From NCBI GenBank assembly GCA_934394665.1, contig CAKRRS010000058.1:1-17629 (forward strand): a stretch of 17,629 nt of DNA, given 5' to 3'. Below the pieces are notes generated by a model that made no database searches, had not been told where the DNA came from, and was given only the letters and a program-made list of their open reading frames with translations. Shown here one piece after another: positions 6,947 to 16,466 of this stretch (positions are counted from its first letter, which is position 1; each line of letters opens with the position of its first letter). Made by a program: the position numbers and the translations under genes. Source of the stretch: an uncultured Acetatifactor sp. (GTDB lineage Bacteria; Bacillota; Clostridia; Lachnospirales; Lachnospiraceae).

Positions 6947-8697
6947 TCAAAACATTAGCAAAACAGATCAAGGAATATAAGCGCGCATCCATTGCCACGC
7001 CGATTTTCATGATCCTGGAAGTAGCCATGGAAATGGTGATTCCGCTCCTGATGGCATCCATCATCGACGACGGTGTCGAAGCGGGAGATATGAAACATAT
7101 TTTTGTCATCGGTTGTTATATGATCCTGGCAGCACTTGTCGGATTGTTCGCCGGTATCATGGGAGGTAAATACGGTGCGAAAGCATCCACCGGATTTGCA
7201 CGCAACTTAAGAGAGGCCATGTATGCGAACATCCAGACCTTCTCTTTCTCCAATATTGATAAGTTCTCCACCGCCGGACTGGTCACCCGTATGACCACAG
7301 ATGTTACCAATATCCAGAATGCTTATCAGATGCTGCTGCGTATGTGCTTCCGTGCACCGGTCAGCCTGATCTGCGCCATGTTGATGGCGTTCCTGATCAA
7401 TGCAAGAGTGGCAAGCATTTATCTGGTGGCAGTTGTATTCCTGGGAATCGTTATCGTCTTCATTATGAAGGCGGTATCCAAGTATTTCAGTCAGGTGTTC
7501 AAAAAATATGATGATCTGAATGCCAGCGTACAGGAAAATGTAGCTGCGCAGCGTGTGGTAAAAGCGTATGTCCGTGAGGATTATGAGATCGATAAGTTCC
7601 ACAAGGCAAGCTATAACATCTACAAGCTGTTCAAAAAAGCAGAATGCACGATGACTTATGTATGGCCGGTCATGCAGTTTACCGTATATGCATGTATTCT
7701 GGGCATCAGCTGGCTGGGCGCACACATGATCATTTCCAGTCAGTTGACTACCGGTGAGCTGATGAGTCTGCTGACGTACTGCATGAGTATTCTGATGAAT
7801 CTGATGATGTTAGCCATGATCTTCGTCATGATGACTATGAGTGCCGCCAGCGGAAAGCGTATCGCGGAAGTACTGGAGGAGAAGGCTGATATTGTGAATC
7901 CGGAAAATCCTGACTTTGATGTGACCGACGGCAGCATCCGTTTTGAGAATGTTACCTTCCGTTATAATAAGCAGAGTGAGAAGCCGGTACTGGATGATCT
8001 GAACTTTGAGATCAAGGCCGGCGAGACCATCGGTATCCTGGGCGGCACCGGAAGTTCTAAGACCAGTCTGGTGAACCTGATCAGCCGTCTGTATGATGTC
8101 AATGAAGGCGCTGTCTATGTCGGCGGCAAGGATGTCCGCAGCTATGATCTGGAGACGCTGCGTAACGAAGTATCTGTCGTATTGCAGAAAAATGTATTGT
8201 TCTCCGGAACAATTTTAGAGAACCTGCGTTGGGGTGATGAGAATGCGACTGAAGAGGAATGCATTCGTGCCTGCAAGCTGGCATGTGCCGATGAATTCAT
8301 TGAGAAGATGCCTGACAAGTATCATACCTACATTGAACAGGGCGGAAGCAATGTATCCGGTGGTCAGAAGCAGAGACTGTGTATTGCCAGAGCACTGCTT
8401 AAGAAGCCTAAGGTATTGATCCTGGATGATTCCACCAGTGCCGTGGATACCGCAACCGATGCGAAGATCCGTAAGGCATTTGCCACGGAGATTCCCGGTA
8501 CGACCAAGATCATCATTGCACAGCGTATTTCCAGTATTCAGGATGCAGACCGCATTATCGTCATGAATGACGGTAAAGTAGATGCCTTTGCATCCCACGA
8601 AGAATTGTTGCAGAACAACCAGATTTACCGAGAAGTCTATGAAGCCCAGACCCAGACGGGTGGCGGTGATTTTGATGCGAACGGAGGTGAAGCATAA
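6943..8697 (+). CDS. ABC exporter half-transporter, degenerate ATP-site subunit
   Basis: A 584-residue type IV (B-family) ABC half-transporter: six membrane helices in residues 1-310, then an ATPase domain from about 325. It would form a heterodimer with the next gene's product and export drugs, peptides or lipids. Its ATPase motifs depart from consensus. Walker A is GGTGSSKT (367-374), with Ser372 where Gly is normal. Walker B is VLILDD (491-496), with Asp496 in place of the catalytic Glu. The H-loop residue is Gln527 (IIIAQRISS) instead of His. The signature VSGGQ (471-475) is intact. This is the pattern of the non-hydrolysing partner in heterodimers such as BmrC/BmrD or TM287/TM288. A ribosome site AAAGGAAA precedes the ATG, which overlaps the marR stop. 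The stop overlaps the next ATG as TAATG. Substrate unknown. Confidence 0.93.
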   Translation: MIKTLAKQIKEYKRASIATPIFMILEVAMEMVIPLLMASIIDDGVEAGDMKHIFVIGCYMILAALVGLFAGIMGGKYGAKASTGFARNLREAMYANIQTFSFSNIDKFSTAGLVTRMTTDVTNIQNAYQMLLRMCFRAPVSLICAMLMAFLINARVASIYLVAVVFLGIVIVFIMKAVSKYFSQVFKKYDDLNASVQENVAAQRVVKAYVREDYEIDKFHKASYNIYKLFKKAECTMTYVWPVMQFTVYACILGISWLGAHMIISSQLTTGELMSLLTYCMSILMNLMMLAMIFVMMTMSAASGKRIAEVLEEKADIVNPENPDFDVTDGSIRFENVTFRYNKQSEKPVLDDLNFEIKAGETIGILGGTGSSKTSLVNLISRLYDVNEGAVYVGGKDVRSYDLETLRNEVSVVLQKNVLFSGTILENLRWGDENATEEECIRACKLACADEFIEKMPDKYHTYIEQGGSNVSGGQKQRLCIARALLKKPKVLILDDSTSAVDTATDAKIRKAFATEIPGTTKIIIAQRISSIQDADRIIVMNDGKVDAFASHEELLQNNQIYREVYEAQTQTGGGDFDANGGEA

Positions 8698-10622
8698 TGC
8701 CAGGACCTATGGGCGGAGGAATGCGCGGACCCGGCAGAAGAATGCAGGGCGGTACACGTATTGAGAATCCGGGAAAAGTATTTAAGAGACTGATGTCTTA
8801 TGTTTTTCAGAAATATGGTTTTCATTTTATTATGGTATTGATCTTCATCGTACTGAGCGTTGTTGCTAACATTCAGGGTACTTTGTTTATGCAGACGCTG
8901 ATCGATGATTACATCATGCCGATGATCGGTAAACAGAATCCTGATTTTACCAGTCTGCTGCATGAGATCATCAGGGTAGCATGCTTCTACCTGATCGGTG
9001 TAGGTTCTACCTATGCTTACAACAGAATTATGGTTACGGTGACGCAGGGAACTTTGAAGAGCCTTCGTGATGACCTGTTTGAGCACATGGAGAGACTGCC
9101 GATCAAGTATTTTGATACGCACTCCCATGGCGATATCATGTCTATCTACACCAACGATATCGATACCCTGCGTCAGATGATCAGCCAGAGTATCCCACAG
9201 GTATTCTCAAGCTTTATCACTGTAGTAGGGACAATAGGAAGTATGCTGGTACTGAGTATTCCGCTGACTGCGGTCAGCCTGACCATGGTGGCACTGATGA
9301 TGGTCGTGACCAGGAAGGTAGCGGGCTTAAGCGGAAAATATTTCGTAAAGCAGCAGAAGAATATCGGTAAAGTCAACGGTTACATCGAAGAGATGATGGA
9401 AGGCCAGAAGGTAGTCAAGGTATTCTGTCATGAGGACAAGAGCCTGGAGGAGTTCAAGGCTCTGAATGATGAACTGTGTGACAGTGCTTATAATGCGAAC
9501 CAGTTCGCAAATATTATGGGACCGATCAATGCACAGTTAGGTAACTTAAGCTATGTGGTATGTGCGATCGTCGGCGGTGCCATGGCACTGGGCGGCTTCG
9601 CAGGACTGACTCTTGGTAAGCTGGCAAGCTTCTTAACCTTCAACAAGAGCTTCAACATGCCGATCAGCCAGGTCAGTCAGCAGCTAAACAGTATCGTTAT
9701 GGCACAGGCAGGTGCCAAGAGAGTCTTCGATCTGCTGGATGAGAAGGTTGAGACTGATGAAGGTTATGTCACTCTGGTACGTGCAAAGAAGGTAGACGGC
9801 AAGATCGTGGAATGCCCCGAGAGAACCGGTATGTGGGCATGGAAGCATGTACATCAGGCAGACGGCACGGTAGATTATATCGAGCTGCAGGGGGAAGTCG
9901 TATTTGATGATGTGGACTTCGGTTACAATGATGAGAAGATTGTGCTGCATAACATTGAGATGTATGCAAAGCCCGGTCAGAAGATCGCATTCGTAGGCTC
10001 CACCGGTGCCGGCAAGACTACGATTACTAACCTGATCAATCGTTTCTACGATATTCAGGACGGTAAGATCCGTTACGATGGCATCAATATCAACAAGATC
10101 AAGAAAGCGGATCTGAGAAAATCCTTAGGTATCGTATTGCAGGATACCCATCTGTTCACCGCAACCGTTATGGAAAATATCCGTTTTGGTAAGCTGGATG
10201 CTACAGATGAGGAAGTCATCGCAGCGGCAAAACTGGCCAATGCGGATACCTTTATCCGACAGCTCCCCAACGGCTACCAGACAGTGCTCACCGGTGACGG
10301 TGCGAACTTAAGCCAGGGACAGCGACAGCTCTTATCCATCGCCAGAGCGGCAGTAGCGGATCCTCCGGTACTGATCCTGGATGAGGCTACCAGCTCTATC
10401 GATACCCGTACCGAGAAAATCGTACAGGACGGTATGGATAAGCTGATGAAGGGCAGAACCACCTTTGTGATCGCCCACAGACTGTCTACCGTCAAGAACA
10501 GTGACTGTATCATGGTTCTCGAGCAGGGTCGTATCATTGAGCGAGGCAACCATGATGAATTGATCGCCCAGAAGGGCAGATATTACCAGTTGTATACCGG
10601 TAACGCCATCGCGGAAGGGTAA
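8697..10622 (+). CDS. ABC exporter half-transporter, catalytic ATP-site subunit
   Basis: A 641-residue type IV ABC half-transporter, partner of the preceding gene's product. It begins with a Gly/Met/Arg/Pro-rich cytosolic tail (about 1-25), then six membrane helices to about residue 330. An insertion of about 40 residues (360-398) lies between the membrane and ATPase domains. ATPase motifs are canonical for catalysis: Walker A GSTGAGKT (434-441), Walker B LILDE (559-563, catalytic Glu563) and His594 in IAHRLS. The signature is LSQGQ (538-542), with Gln for the first Gly. So the active site pairs this Walker A/B with the VSGGQ of the other subunit, and the degenerate site pairs the other's altered Walker motifs with LSQGQ. 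GGAGG lies ten bases before the ATG inside the previous gene. The operon ends at the terminator at 10664. Likely multidrug export, given the MarR control, but this is inferred. Confidence 0.94.
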   Translation: MPGPMGGGMRGPGRRMQGGTRIENPGKVFKRLMSYVFQKYGFHFIMVLIFIVLSVVANIQGTLFMQTLIDDYIMPMIGKQNPDFTSLLHEIIRVACFYLIGVGSTYAYNRIMVTVTQGTLKSLRDDLFEHMERLPIKYFDTHSHGDIMSIYTNDIDTLRQMISQSIPQVFSSFITVVGTIGSMLVLSIPLTAVSLTMVALMMVVTRKVAGLSGKYFVKQQKNIGKVNGYIEEMMEGQKVVKVFCHEDKSLEEFKALNDELCDSAYNANQFANIMGPINAQLGNLSYVVCAIVGGAMALGGFAGLTLGKLASFLTFNKSFNMPISQVSQQLNSIVMAQAGAKRVFDLLDEKVETDEGYVTLVRAKKVDGKIVECPERTGMWAWKHVHQADGTVDYIELQGEVVFDDVDFGYNDEKIVLHNIEMYAKPGQKIAFVGSTGAGKTTITNLINRFYDIQDGKIRYDGININKIKKADLRKSLGIVLQDTHLFTATVMENIRFGKLDATDEEVIAAAKLANADTFIRQLPNGYQTVLTGDGANLSQGQRQLLSIARAAVADPPVLILDEATSSIDTRTEKIVQDGMDKLMKGRTTFVIAHRLSTVKNSDCIMVLEQGRIIERGNHDELIAQKGRYYQLYTGNAIAEG

Positions 10623-10663
10623 GGATTCAAACAAGAAATGCGTGTAAAACGCGAAAAATAAGT

Positions 10664-10707
10664 AAAAGAAACAGCACAGTCCGTTCTCAGACTGTGCTGT
10701 TTCTTTT
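10664..10707. terminator. bidirectional rho-independent terminator
   Basis: A perfect 18-bp stem pairs 10664-10681 with 10690-10707 around an 8-nt loop. The core is ACAGCACAGTC/GACTGTGCTGT, with an A-rich 5' edge and a TTTCTTTT 3' edge. It lies between convergent genes and can end transcription of the ABC operon on the plus strand and of the GT-C gene on the minus strand. Confidence 0.92.
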
Positions 10708-10719
10708 GCTATAATTCTG

Positions 10720-12018
10720 TTATTTCTGAACTGCCTTGCAGAGACAATATTTTTCAATAATATAATAGAAATAAATCAGAAAACCAACGATGCCTGCAGC
10801 AACAAGACGAATCAGCGGTTTATCATTGTAATAGGTGAAATCACCATAGTTTCGCAGAATCCATCCGATATTATAATAGGTGAGAACGGCGAAGCCGCTG
10901 TAGCAGATCCACATGTGTTTGATCGGCTGATAAATAAGCAGGAACAACAACAGAATAATGCCGGGAAAGATGTAGCGTTCATGCATTCTGACAGAGAACG
11001 TAAACATGGTAAGAATGATAAATGCACTCAGCAAATAATATTTGTATGGCACATCCCGGCAGCGTCTTGCAATGATGAAAGTAAACAGGACAATCAGCAG
11101 AATCGCAATGGTTCCCCAGACTCTGGCTGGCAGAAACAGAAATGCTGCATTTTGATCCACACCGTTTTTTCCGACAAGAGCCCAGAAATTGAAGCCGTTG
11201 ACGGTGGCAAATTCATAGGAACCCAAAGTGGAGGTATATTGGGCAATTACCTTGCTCAGACCGAAAGGAACAGAGAAAAGAACCAGTCCGCCAATGACAC
11301 ATAATCCACTGAGTAAATTTATGAAAAATTTCTTCCGGGAGAAGTCTTTCAAAAATACATGATCCACGATGCCTACCAAAAGTACCGGAGTGAAGACTAA
11401 CATCTGCGGTTTGGACAAGACACCGATTCCGTAAACGATATATGCAGGGATCAGTTGCCGGTTTTTCAGACAGATGCATAATACGACGATGAAAAGCGCC
11501 AGCAGGGAATCCACTTGTCCCCAACATGCAGAGTCGAGAATCACAACCGGATGAAACAGATAAGCGGACATAATGCAAATGGATTGAATCTCAGATAACT
11601 TTGCTGATTTTCGGGATTCCCAATAGAGCAGAAAACTACAAAGAATATCACAGCAAATGGCAGGAGATTTTAACATTAACAAATCCATTGCCGAGAATTG
11701 CGCAATATGGAAATGCGCTCTTATGCGTCCGATAATATACAGGACATACATGTAAAGAGGAGGGTAGTCTGTCAGCATATCCGTGGTATAAAATCCGGAA
11801 GGACCGTATTCAATCATGCGTGCAGACCAGTCTGAGAAGAAAATAATGTCAAATCCGTAACCGAATACCTTAACTGCTAATATCATTCGCAGCAACAGTC
11901 CCAGACACAACAGTACATAGGCTAAAAGAACAGGCTGACGTGTTACATCGGAATGATGAAAAATGAAATAACAGCTAAAGCACAACAATAAACCGAGCAA
12001 AGCAAATAAATGAAGCAT
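10720..12018 (-). CDS. GT-C-like multi-span membrane glycosyltransferase, stand-alone paralogue
   Basis: A 432-residue integral membrane protein with about ten hydrophobic spans. It is clearly a paralogue of the first ~430 residues of the upstream gene's product, sharing HLFALL, an early loop acidic residue (Asp57, matching Asp60 there), TDYPP..MYVLYIIG, SACWGQVDS, AYVVYGIGVL-type and FSVRMHERY motifs. This layout, with an acidic residue in the first outer loop and a DYPP motif, fits GT-C transferases that use polyprenyl-phosphate sugars outside the membrane. The donor and acceptor cannot be read. The start has AGGAGG five to six bases upstream. It follows the fusion gene by 34 bp on the same strand, so the two are probably one transcript ending at the terminator at 10664-10707. 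It could equally be a non-catalytic partner. Confidence 0.75.
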   Translation of the reverse strand: MLHLFALLGLLLCFSCYFIFHHSDVTRQPVLLAYVLLCLGLLLRMILAVKVFGYGFDIIFFSDWSARMIEYGPSGFYTTDMLTDYPPLYMYVLYIIGRIRAHFHIAQFSAMDLLMLKSPAICCDILCSFLLYWESRKSAKLSEIQSICIMSAYLFHPVVILDSACWGQVDSLLALFIVVLCICLKNRQLIPAYIVYGIGVLSKPQMLVFTPVLLVGIVDHVFLKDFSRKKFFINLLSGLCVIGGLVLFSVPFGLSKVIAQYTSTLGSYEFATVNGFNFWALVGKNGVDQNAAFLFLPARVWGTIAILLIVLFTFIIARRCRDVPYKYYLLSAFIILTMFTFSVRMHERYIFPGIILLLFLLIYQPIKHMWICYSGFAVLTYYNIGWILRNYGDFTYYNDKPLIRLVAAGIVGFLIYFYYIIEKYCLCKAVQK

Positions 12019-12052
12019 AATATCCTCCTAAAGTATATTATTTTATAATTTA

Positions 12053-15000
12053 TTAACCGGAGATCAATACCCAGGTATCCTGCCAGCGTAAGTATTTTAC
12101 AACAAAATCTACCGTCACCGGCTGTCCGGACAATACCGGATAGAAGAGCAGGAACAGCGCAAAGACCAGTATTGCATAGATGCAGCAGATTGTGATAAAA
12201 GTACGATCCGAGACTTTTTTCTTTAACTGCATCAGGCTGTATACGATCATCAGCACTACGAAAGGAACACTTGGAAAGTAGTGGTAGATGAAGGTGATTC
12301 TGGTGACAAAGAACCAGGGCAGGTACTGCGCCAGGTAGCCCACCACCAGAAATGCGGCGATGCCATATTCTCTGCGTGATAATCTGTCCGAAACAGTCGA
12401 GGCATTTTCAAATCTGCCGCCTATAAGTGAACGAAGCAGCTGATTCCGACTGAGCAACAGATATACTATATACAGGAACGCAGGAATTCCCATCCACCAC
12501 ACCAGAGGATTACCGAACGCACTGATGCTTTCTTTCACCGCATCGGACAGATAGCCGGAATAATACCAGATCGGACGTTCCATGGTAGGCCACTGATACC
12601 AGGAGGAAGCATACGGATGTGTCGCTTCCAGACCGCTGTGGTAGTTGAACATGGAGGTCTGGTTGGTAAGCATGCGGTCAAACAATCCGGTATGGGCATT
12701 GTCGACGAACGGCAGATAGGATAACAGGTAGATCACTGCCGGAATCAGTACAAAAAAGGTCAGACAGAAATCAATCGTCTTTATCGTATGGTGTGAAAAA
12801 TTCTTTACGATCTCCCTATGATCAATACCGTTTGAGCTTTTTCCAGGATGCGCTTTGGCGTAGAGGTATTCCCGGTAGCGTCTGAACAGATGTGCAAAAA
12901 ACAGCAGAGCCAGCCCGCAGCCGGCATACACACCGGTCCATTTACAGGCAATGCCGAAGCCCATGCAGATCCCACACAATCCCAGCGGAATAAAGGTTTT
13001 GTAAAGCGGTGTATCGTAAAAACTCATGGTGCAGTAGCTGTACATAAAATAGTACATTGCAATCACGAAGAAAGTAATGTAGACATCAATCGTCGCAATT
13101 CTTGTCTGTGTAAAATGCATGAAATCAAAAGCAAACAGAAAACAGGCAAGAGCTGCAGCAGGCGTATTGTGAGTCATCTTTTTCCCAACCAGATACAGAA
13201 ACGGCAGCATGGCGATCCCAAATAAAGTACCGATAATACGCCAACCAAACGGATTCATGCCAAAGATGGCGATACCCAGGGAAATGAAGATCTTACCCAG
13301 AGGCGGATGCGTGTTCTCATAGGTCGTCAGACCATGGAGAAATTCGTAAGCGGTACGTGCGTGATAAATTTCGTCAAAATACATACTGTTGCGGAACGAA
13401 TAACGCTCCGGATACAGGTCTGCTTCGTCAAATAAGGTCTCATAAGTATCTGCATTGACCGGACGGGTGATGTTGCCGTCCGCATCGGTGAAAACAAGCT
13501 CTATCAGGGATGCATCCGTGTCAGTCAATGTCAGGCGCAGATACCGGGGAGAAATCCCAGCAGTTGAAGTGACGGTCTGAGCGTATTGAGCTATCATGTC
13601 CTGCAAGGATACATCCTGCCAGGTAAATACGTTGTCTAATATCATTTCACCCAGATAAGTCCAGGATTCATCCGCACTGTTTCTGATTTCGGCGGTAAAG
13701 TGCCGCTGGTGCCAGGGGGCAATATAACTTGCCATTTTTGCAGGCAGAGAGCCTTCGGAAAACTCCAGTTCAATGGTCTGGTTCTGTGACATATTGCAGG
13801 TAGTTACAGGTGCTTTGCTGTCGCCCAGGTCATACAGGGCAAAACAACTGTAAAGAGCACAGATCAGCAATAGCAGGACGAAATCGACTTTTGTGAAGGG
13901 AACGCGTGCCTCAGAAGGCATCGGTTCCAGCGGAGACAGGAAATGTTCCTTAAGTAATTGCCCAAGGTTCACGCGACTGTTATTTTTGTCACGGGAAGAA
14001 TGTCCTGACGATTTGCGCTCAGATGAGGAAGCATTTGCGCTAAAGTGCTGTCCGGAAGCGGGTTTTGATGTCACGGATACAGTTGTGGCAGAAGGTACTT
14101 TGTTACAGATGTAAAACTTCCATATCATTTTGTAAAAATAATACAGACAGCCTAACATCCCGGCAGATACCAACAGAATAATAGGCGCTTTGCGGTCGTA
14201 GTTCTGCGGATCATAATGGTACAGTACGTTAGCTGTATTATAAAAATGCAGAACACAAAATCCGGCATAACATTTCCAAAGTGCATCGGCGGATTTGTAC
14301 AGGCAGCAGAAAAGCAAGAGCGCCAGTCCGGGATACATATATCTTTCATGCATTCTGACCGAAAATACAAACATTGTCAGAATGATAAAAGCACCGAGGC
14401 AAAAATACCGCGAAGGTTCTTTCCTGCAACGCATCGCAATAAGAAACGTGAAAATAACGATCAGCACGATCACAATTGTGCCCCAGGTCTTGCAGGGAAG
14501 GAACAGAAAAGATGTATTCTGATCGACCCAGTTCCATCCGAAAAGACCCCAGAAATTATAAGCATTTACCGCAGCATATTCATAGGATCCCAGCGTAGAA
14601 GTGTACTGGGAAATGGCCGTATCCGGTCCGAAAGGTGCACATAAAAGGAGCATGCCGCAGATCACGGCCAGTCCACCACATAAATTATAGAAAAATTTCC
14701 GCCAGGAAAAATCTTTCAGGAATACATGATCAATGATACCCACGAGCAGTACCGGAGTAAAAATCAGAGTCTGCGGTTTTAACAGCACGCCAATGCCATA
14801 TACGACGTAAGCCGGAATCATTTTCCCATCCATCAGGAACAGACACATAAGGATGACCACCAGCGTATGGACGGAATCCACCTGTCCCCAGCAGGCGGAA
14901 TTCAGGAGAATGACCGGCTGGAACAGATATACAGCCGCAATACACAGTGACTGCAGTTCGGACAAACGCAGACGCTTAGAACTTTCCCTGTAGAGTAAAT

Positions 15001-15394
15001 AGCCGCAAGCCATGTCACACAGGATTGCCGGCAGCTTTAACAACAGAATATGGAGATCGGAGTAATAGGGAATGTTGAACAGATTGCGCAGAGCACCGAT
15101 TACATACAGGACATACATGAATCCGGGCGGATAATCCGTAAAAGTCTCCGACGAATAGAACTGTCCCGGACCTACAGTGAAAATTCGGTCAGCCCATGCG
15201 GCAAAGCGGGCAATATCATTACTGAAACCGTGCGTGGTATAGGCAAGGATCAGCCTGAGAAGCAGTGCTGCACCGAATAAAATAATGACAGGTGACAAAA
15301 ATCCTTTCTTTTTTACAATTCCGGTATCGGACCTGACACCGGCATAGCAGACTCCGCAGAGCAGCAGAGACAACAGCGCAAACAGATGCATCAT
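12053..15394 (-). CDS. two-module GT-C fusion: GT-C-like N-terminus plus PMT protein O-mannosyltransferase
   Basis: An 1113-residue membrane protein. Residues 1-430 form the GT-C-like module shared with the downstream paralogue (about ten spans, Asp60 in the first outer loop). A Ser/Thr-rich, charged linker follows (431-500), then one span (503-523) and a soluble, probably beta-rich segment (about 530-660). Residues 665-1113 are a PMT/phospholipid-carrier-dependent transferase module: FDEIYHAR with the acidic pair Asp674-Glu675, which matches the catalytic Asp-Glu of yeast Pmt proteins, then HPPLGK (696-701) and TRIATIDVY (764-772). Such enzymes move mannose from polyprenyl-phosphate to Ser/Thr of secreted proteins. 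Two adjacent ATGs exist; the first (15394) is used, with GGGGGA nine bases upstream. Divergent from the sortase gene, so it may serve the surface proteins made there. The sugar and acceptor are inferred from the family. Confidence 0.87.
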   Translation of the reverse strand: MMHLFALLSLLLCGVCYAGVRSDTGIVKKKGFLSPVIILFGAALLLRLILAYTTHGFSNDIARFAAWADRIFTVGPGQFYSSETFTDYPPGFMYVLYVIGALRNLFNIPYYSDLHILLLKLPAILCDMACGYLLYRESSKRLRLSELQSLCIAAVYLFQPVILLNSACWGQVDSVHTLVVILMCLFLMDGKMIPAYVVYGIGVLLKPQTLIFTPVLLVGIIDHVFLKDFSWRKFFYNLCGGLAVICGMLLLCAPFGPDTAISQYTSTLGSYEYAAVNAYNFWGLFGWNWVDQNTSFLFLPCKTWGTIVIVLIVIFTFLIAMRCRKEPSRYFCLGAFIILTMFVFSVRMHERYMYPGLALLLFCCLYKSADALWKCYAGFCVLHFYNTANVLYHYDPQNYDRKAPIILLVSAGMLGCLYYFYKMIWKFYICNKVPSATTVSVTSKPASGQHFSANASSSERKSSGHSSRDKNNSRVNLGQLLKEHFLSPLEPMPSEARVPFTKVDFVLLLLICALYSCFALYDLGDSKAPVTTCNMSQNQTIELEFSEGSLPAKMASYIAPWHQRHFTAEIRNSADESWTYLGEMILDNVFTWQDVSLQDMIAQYAQTVTSTAGISPRYLRLTLTDTDASLIELVFTDADGNITRPVNADTYETLFDEADLYPERYSFRNSMYFDEIYHARTAYEFLHGLTTYENTHPPLGKIFISLGIAIFGMNPFGWRIIGTLFGIAMLPFLYLVGKKMTHNTPAAALACFLFAFDFMHFTQTRIATIDVYITFFVIAMYYFMYSYCTMSFYDTPLYKTFIPLGLCGICMGFGIACKWTGVYAGCGLALLFFAHLFRRYREYLYAKAHPGKSSNGIDHREIVKNFSHHTIKTIDFCLTFFVLIPAVIYLLSYLPFVDNAHTGLFDRMLTNQTSMFNYHSGLEATHPYASSWYQWPTMERPIWYYSGYLSDAVKESISAFGNPLVWWMGIPAFLYIVYLLLSRNQLLRSLIGGRFENASTVSDRLSRREYGIAAFLVVGYLAQYLPWFFVTRITFIYHYFPSVPFVVLMIVYSLMQLKKKVSDRTFITICCIYAILVFALFLLFYPVLSGQPVTVDFVVKYLRWQDTWVLISG

Positions 15395-15498
15395 ATATGT
15401 AATTCCCCCAATGTTTCAGATTTAAGATGTCTCAAAGGATATATCATTAAAATAACAAAAATAATCTCTTTCGTAAAGACGAATAGATTAAAATAAGG

Positions 15499-15504
15499 TA
15501 TAAT
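15499..15504 (+). promoter_or_regulatory. possible -10 box for the sortase gene in the divergent spacer
   Basis: A perfect TATAAT lies 60 bp before the sortase start, but no good -35 sits 16-18 bp upstream. On the other strand of this 169-bp spacer, TTTACG and TATTTT at 17-bp spacing could serve the PMT fusion gene. Both are weak calls. Confidence 0.35.
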
Positions 15505-15563
15505 CAGTATAACAAATTTTTTTGATTTTTACATGGATATGTGAGAAGGGGATGGTGCACGGA

Positions 15564-16337
15564 ATGAAAAACAAGAAAGCGGAAAATGCAATCACAGCAA
15601 TACTGGCGGCAGCGGTCCTTGTGACCGGCGGAATGAGCCTGTATTCTTATCTGTCGGAGCAAAAGGCAAAAGAGGAATATGAAGCAATCCGCCAGGAGGC
15701 GGTCACAGAGCCGGAGAACCTGGAGGAAGCAGAAGCAATCAGAGAGAAAAACTACCCGGATCTGAAAATTGATTTTGCAGAACTGAAGAAGACGAACCCG
15801 GATTTCAGAGGCTGGCTCTATTTTCCGGCATTGGAGATCAGCTACCCTGTGGTACAGGGGCAGGACAATAATTATTACCTGAATCATTCCTTTGAGGGAG
15901 AATCGGTGAAGGCAGGGTGTATTTTTATGGACAGTGAGGCTTCGTCCGACTGGTCTGACCGCAACACCTTTGTATTCGGACACAATATGCGGGATGAGAG
16001 CATGTTTGGCTCTTTCAAGAACCTGGTGAAGGGAACAGCCGGCTGTGAAGAGAACCCTTACTTCTATATATATACGGAAGAAAATGTCTATACTTACGAA
16101 ATCTTTTCTTATTATAAGACAACCAGCACCGGCGACCGCTATGCCACGTTTACATCTGATGCATCCTATGATGATTATGTAAAATGGGCAACGGAGAATT
16201 CCTTGTTTACGTCGGATGCAGACTTAAGCAATCGGGGCAACATTGTCTCCCTGTCCACCTGTTACGGCTCCGCAGGTACGAAGAGACGGGTATTATTACA
16301 TGGTGTTCAGGTGGAAACAGCAGAGTATTGGGAGTAA
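15564..16337 (+). CDS. class B sortase
   Basis: Membrane-anchored cysteine transpeptidase of the class B type, which cleaves a sorting motif near the C terminus of secreted proteins and links them to peptidoglycan. The 257-residue form from ATG 15564 begins KNKKAENAITAILAAAVLV, an N-terminal signal anchor. An in-frame ATG at 15552 directly abuts AAGGGG, too close to be used, while 15564 is 12 bases away. The domain shows NPDFRGWLYFPALEISYPVV, NNYYLNHSFEG, FVFGHN with catalytic His140, SLSTCYG with Cys233, and the active-site Arg at 241 or 242 (KRRVLLHGV). The length is normal. It precedes, in the same direction, a secreted adhesin whose C terminus is outside the window, a plausible substrate. 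Class B enzymes in Clostridia often recognise S/PPxTG-like motifs. Confidence 0.93.
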   Translation: MKNKKAENAITAILAAAVLVTGGMSLYSYLSEQKAKEEYEAIRQEAVTEPENLEEAEAIREKNYPDLKIDFAELKKTNPDFRGWLYFPALEISYPVVQGQDNNYYLNHSFEGESVKAGCIFMDSEASSDWSDRNTFVFGHNMRDESMFGSFKNLVKGTAGCEENPYFYIYTEENVYTYEIFSYYKTTSTGDRYATFTSDASYDDYVKWATENSLFTSDADLSNRGNIVSLSTCYGSAGTKRRVLLHGVQVETAEYWE

Positions 16338-16466
16338 GTATGGTAATTTTTTAACAAATCTTAGCAAAATCCTAACAAGAATGAGCAAAAAAAGAACAAA
16401 TTTGTTATAAAAATCTGAACCTTTTTTGAAAGTGCCACAGTCTTTATAGATGTAAAGAGGAACGAA

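Noticed and set aside
7207..7725. 172-codon minus-strand open frame, and similar frames opposite both ABC genes
   Set aside because: Antisense shadows of the transporter genes; His/Cys-rich composition typical of reverse-frame reading.
15522..15563. TTG at 15522 or ATG at 15552 as the sortase start
   Set aside because: TTG lacks a ribosome site; the ATG at 15552 touches AAGGGG directly, while 15564 has usable spacing and gives a clean signal anchor.
15504..15983. 159-codon minus-strand open frame over the sortase start
   Set aside because: Antisense to the sortase, whose motifs and anchor are clear.
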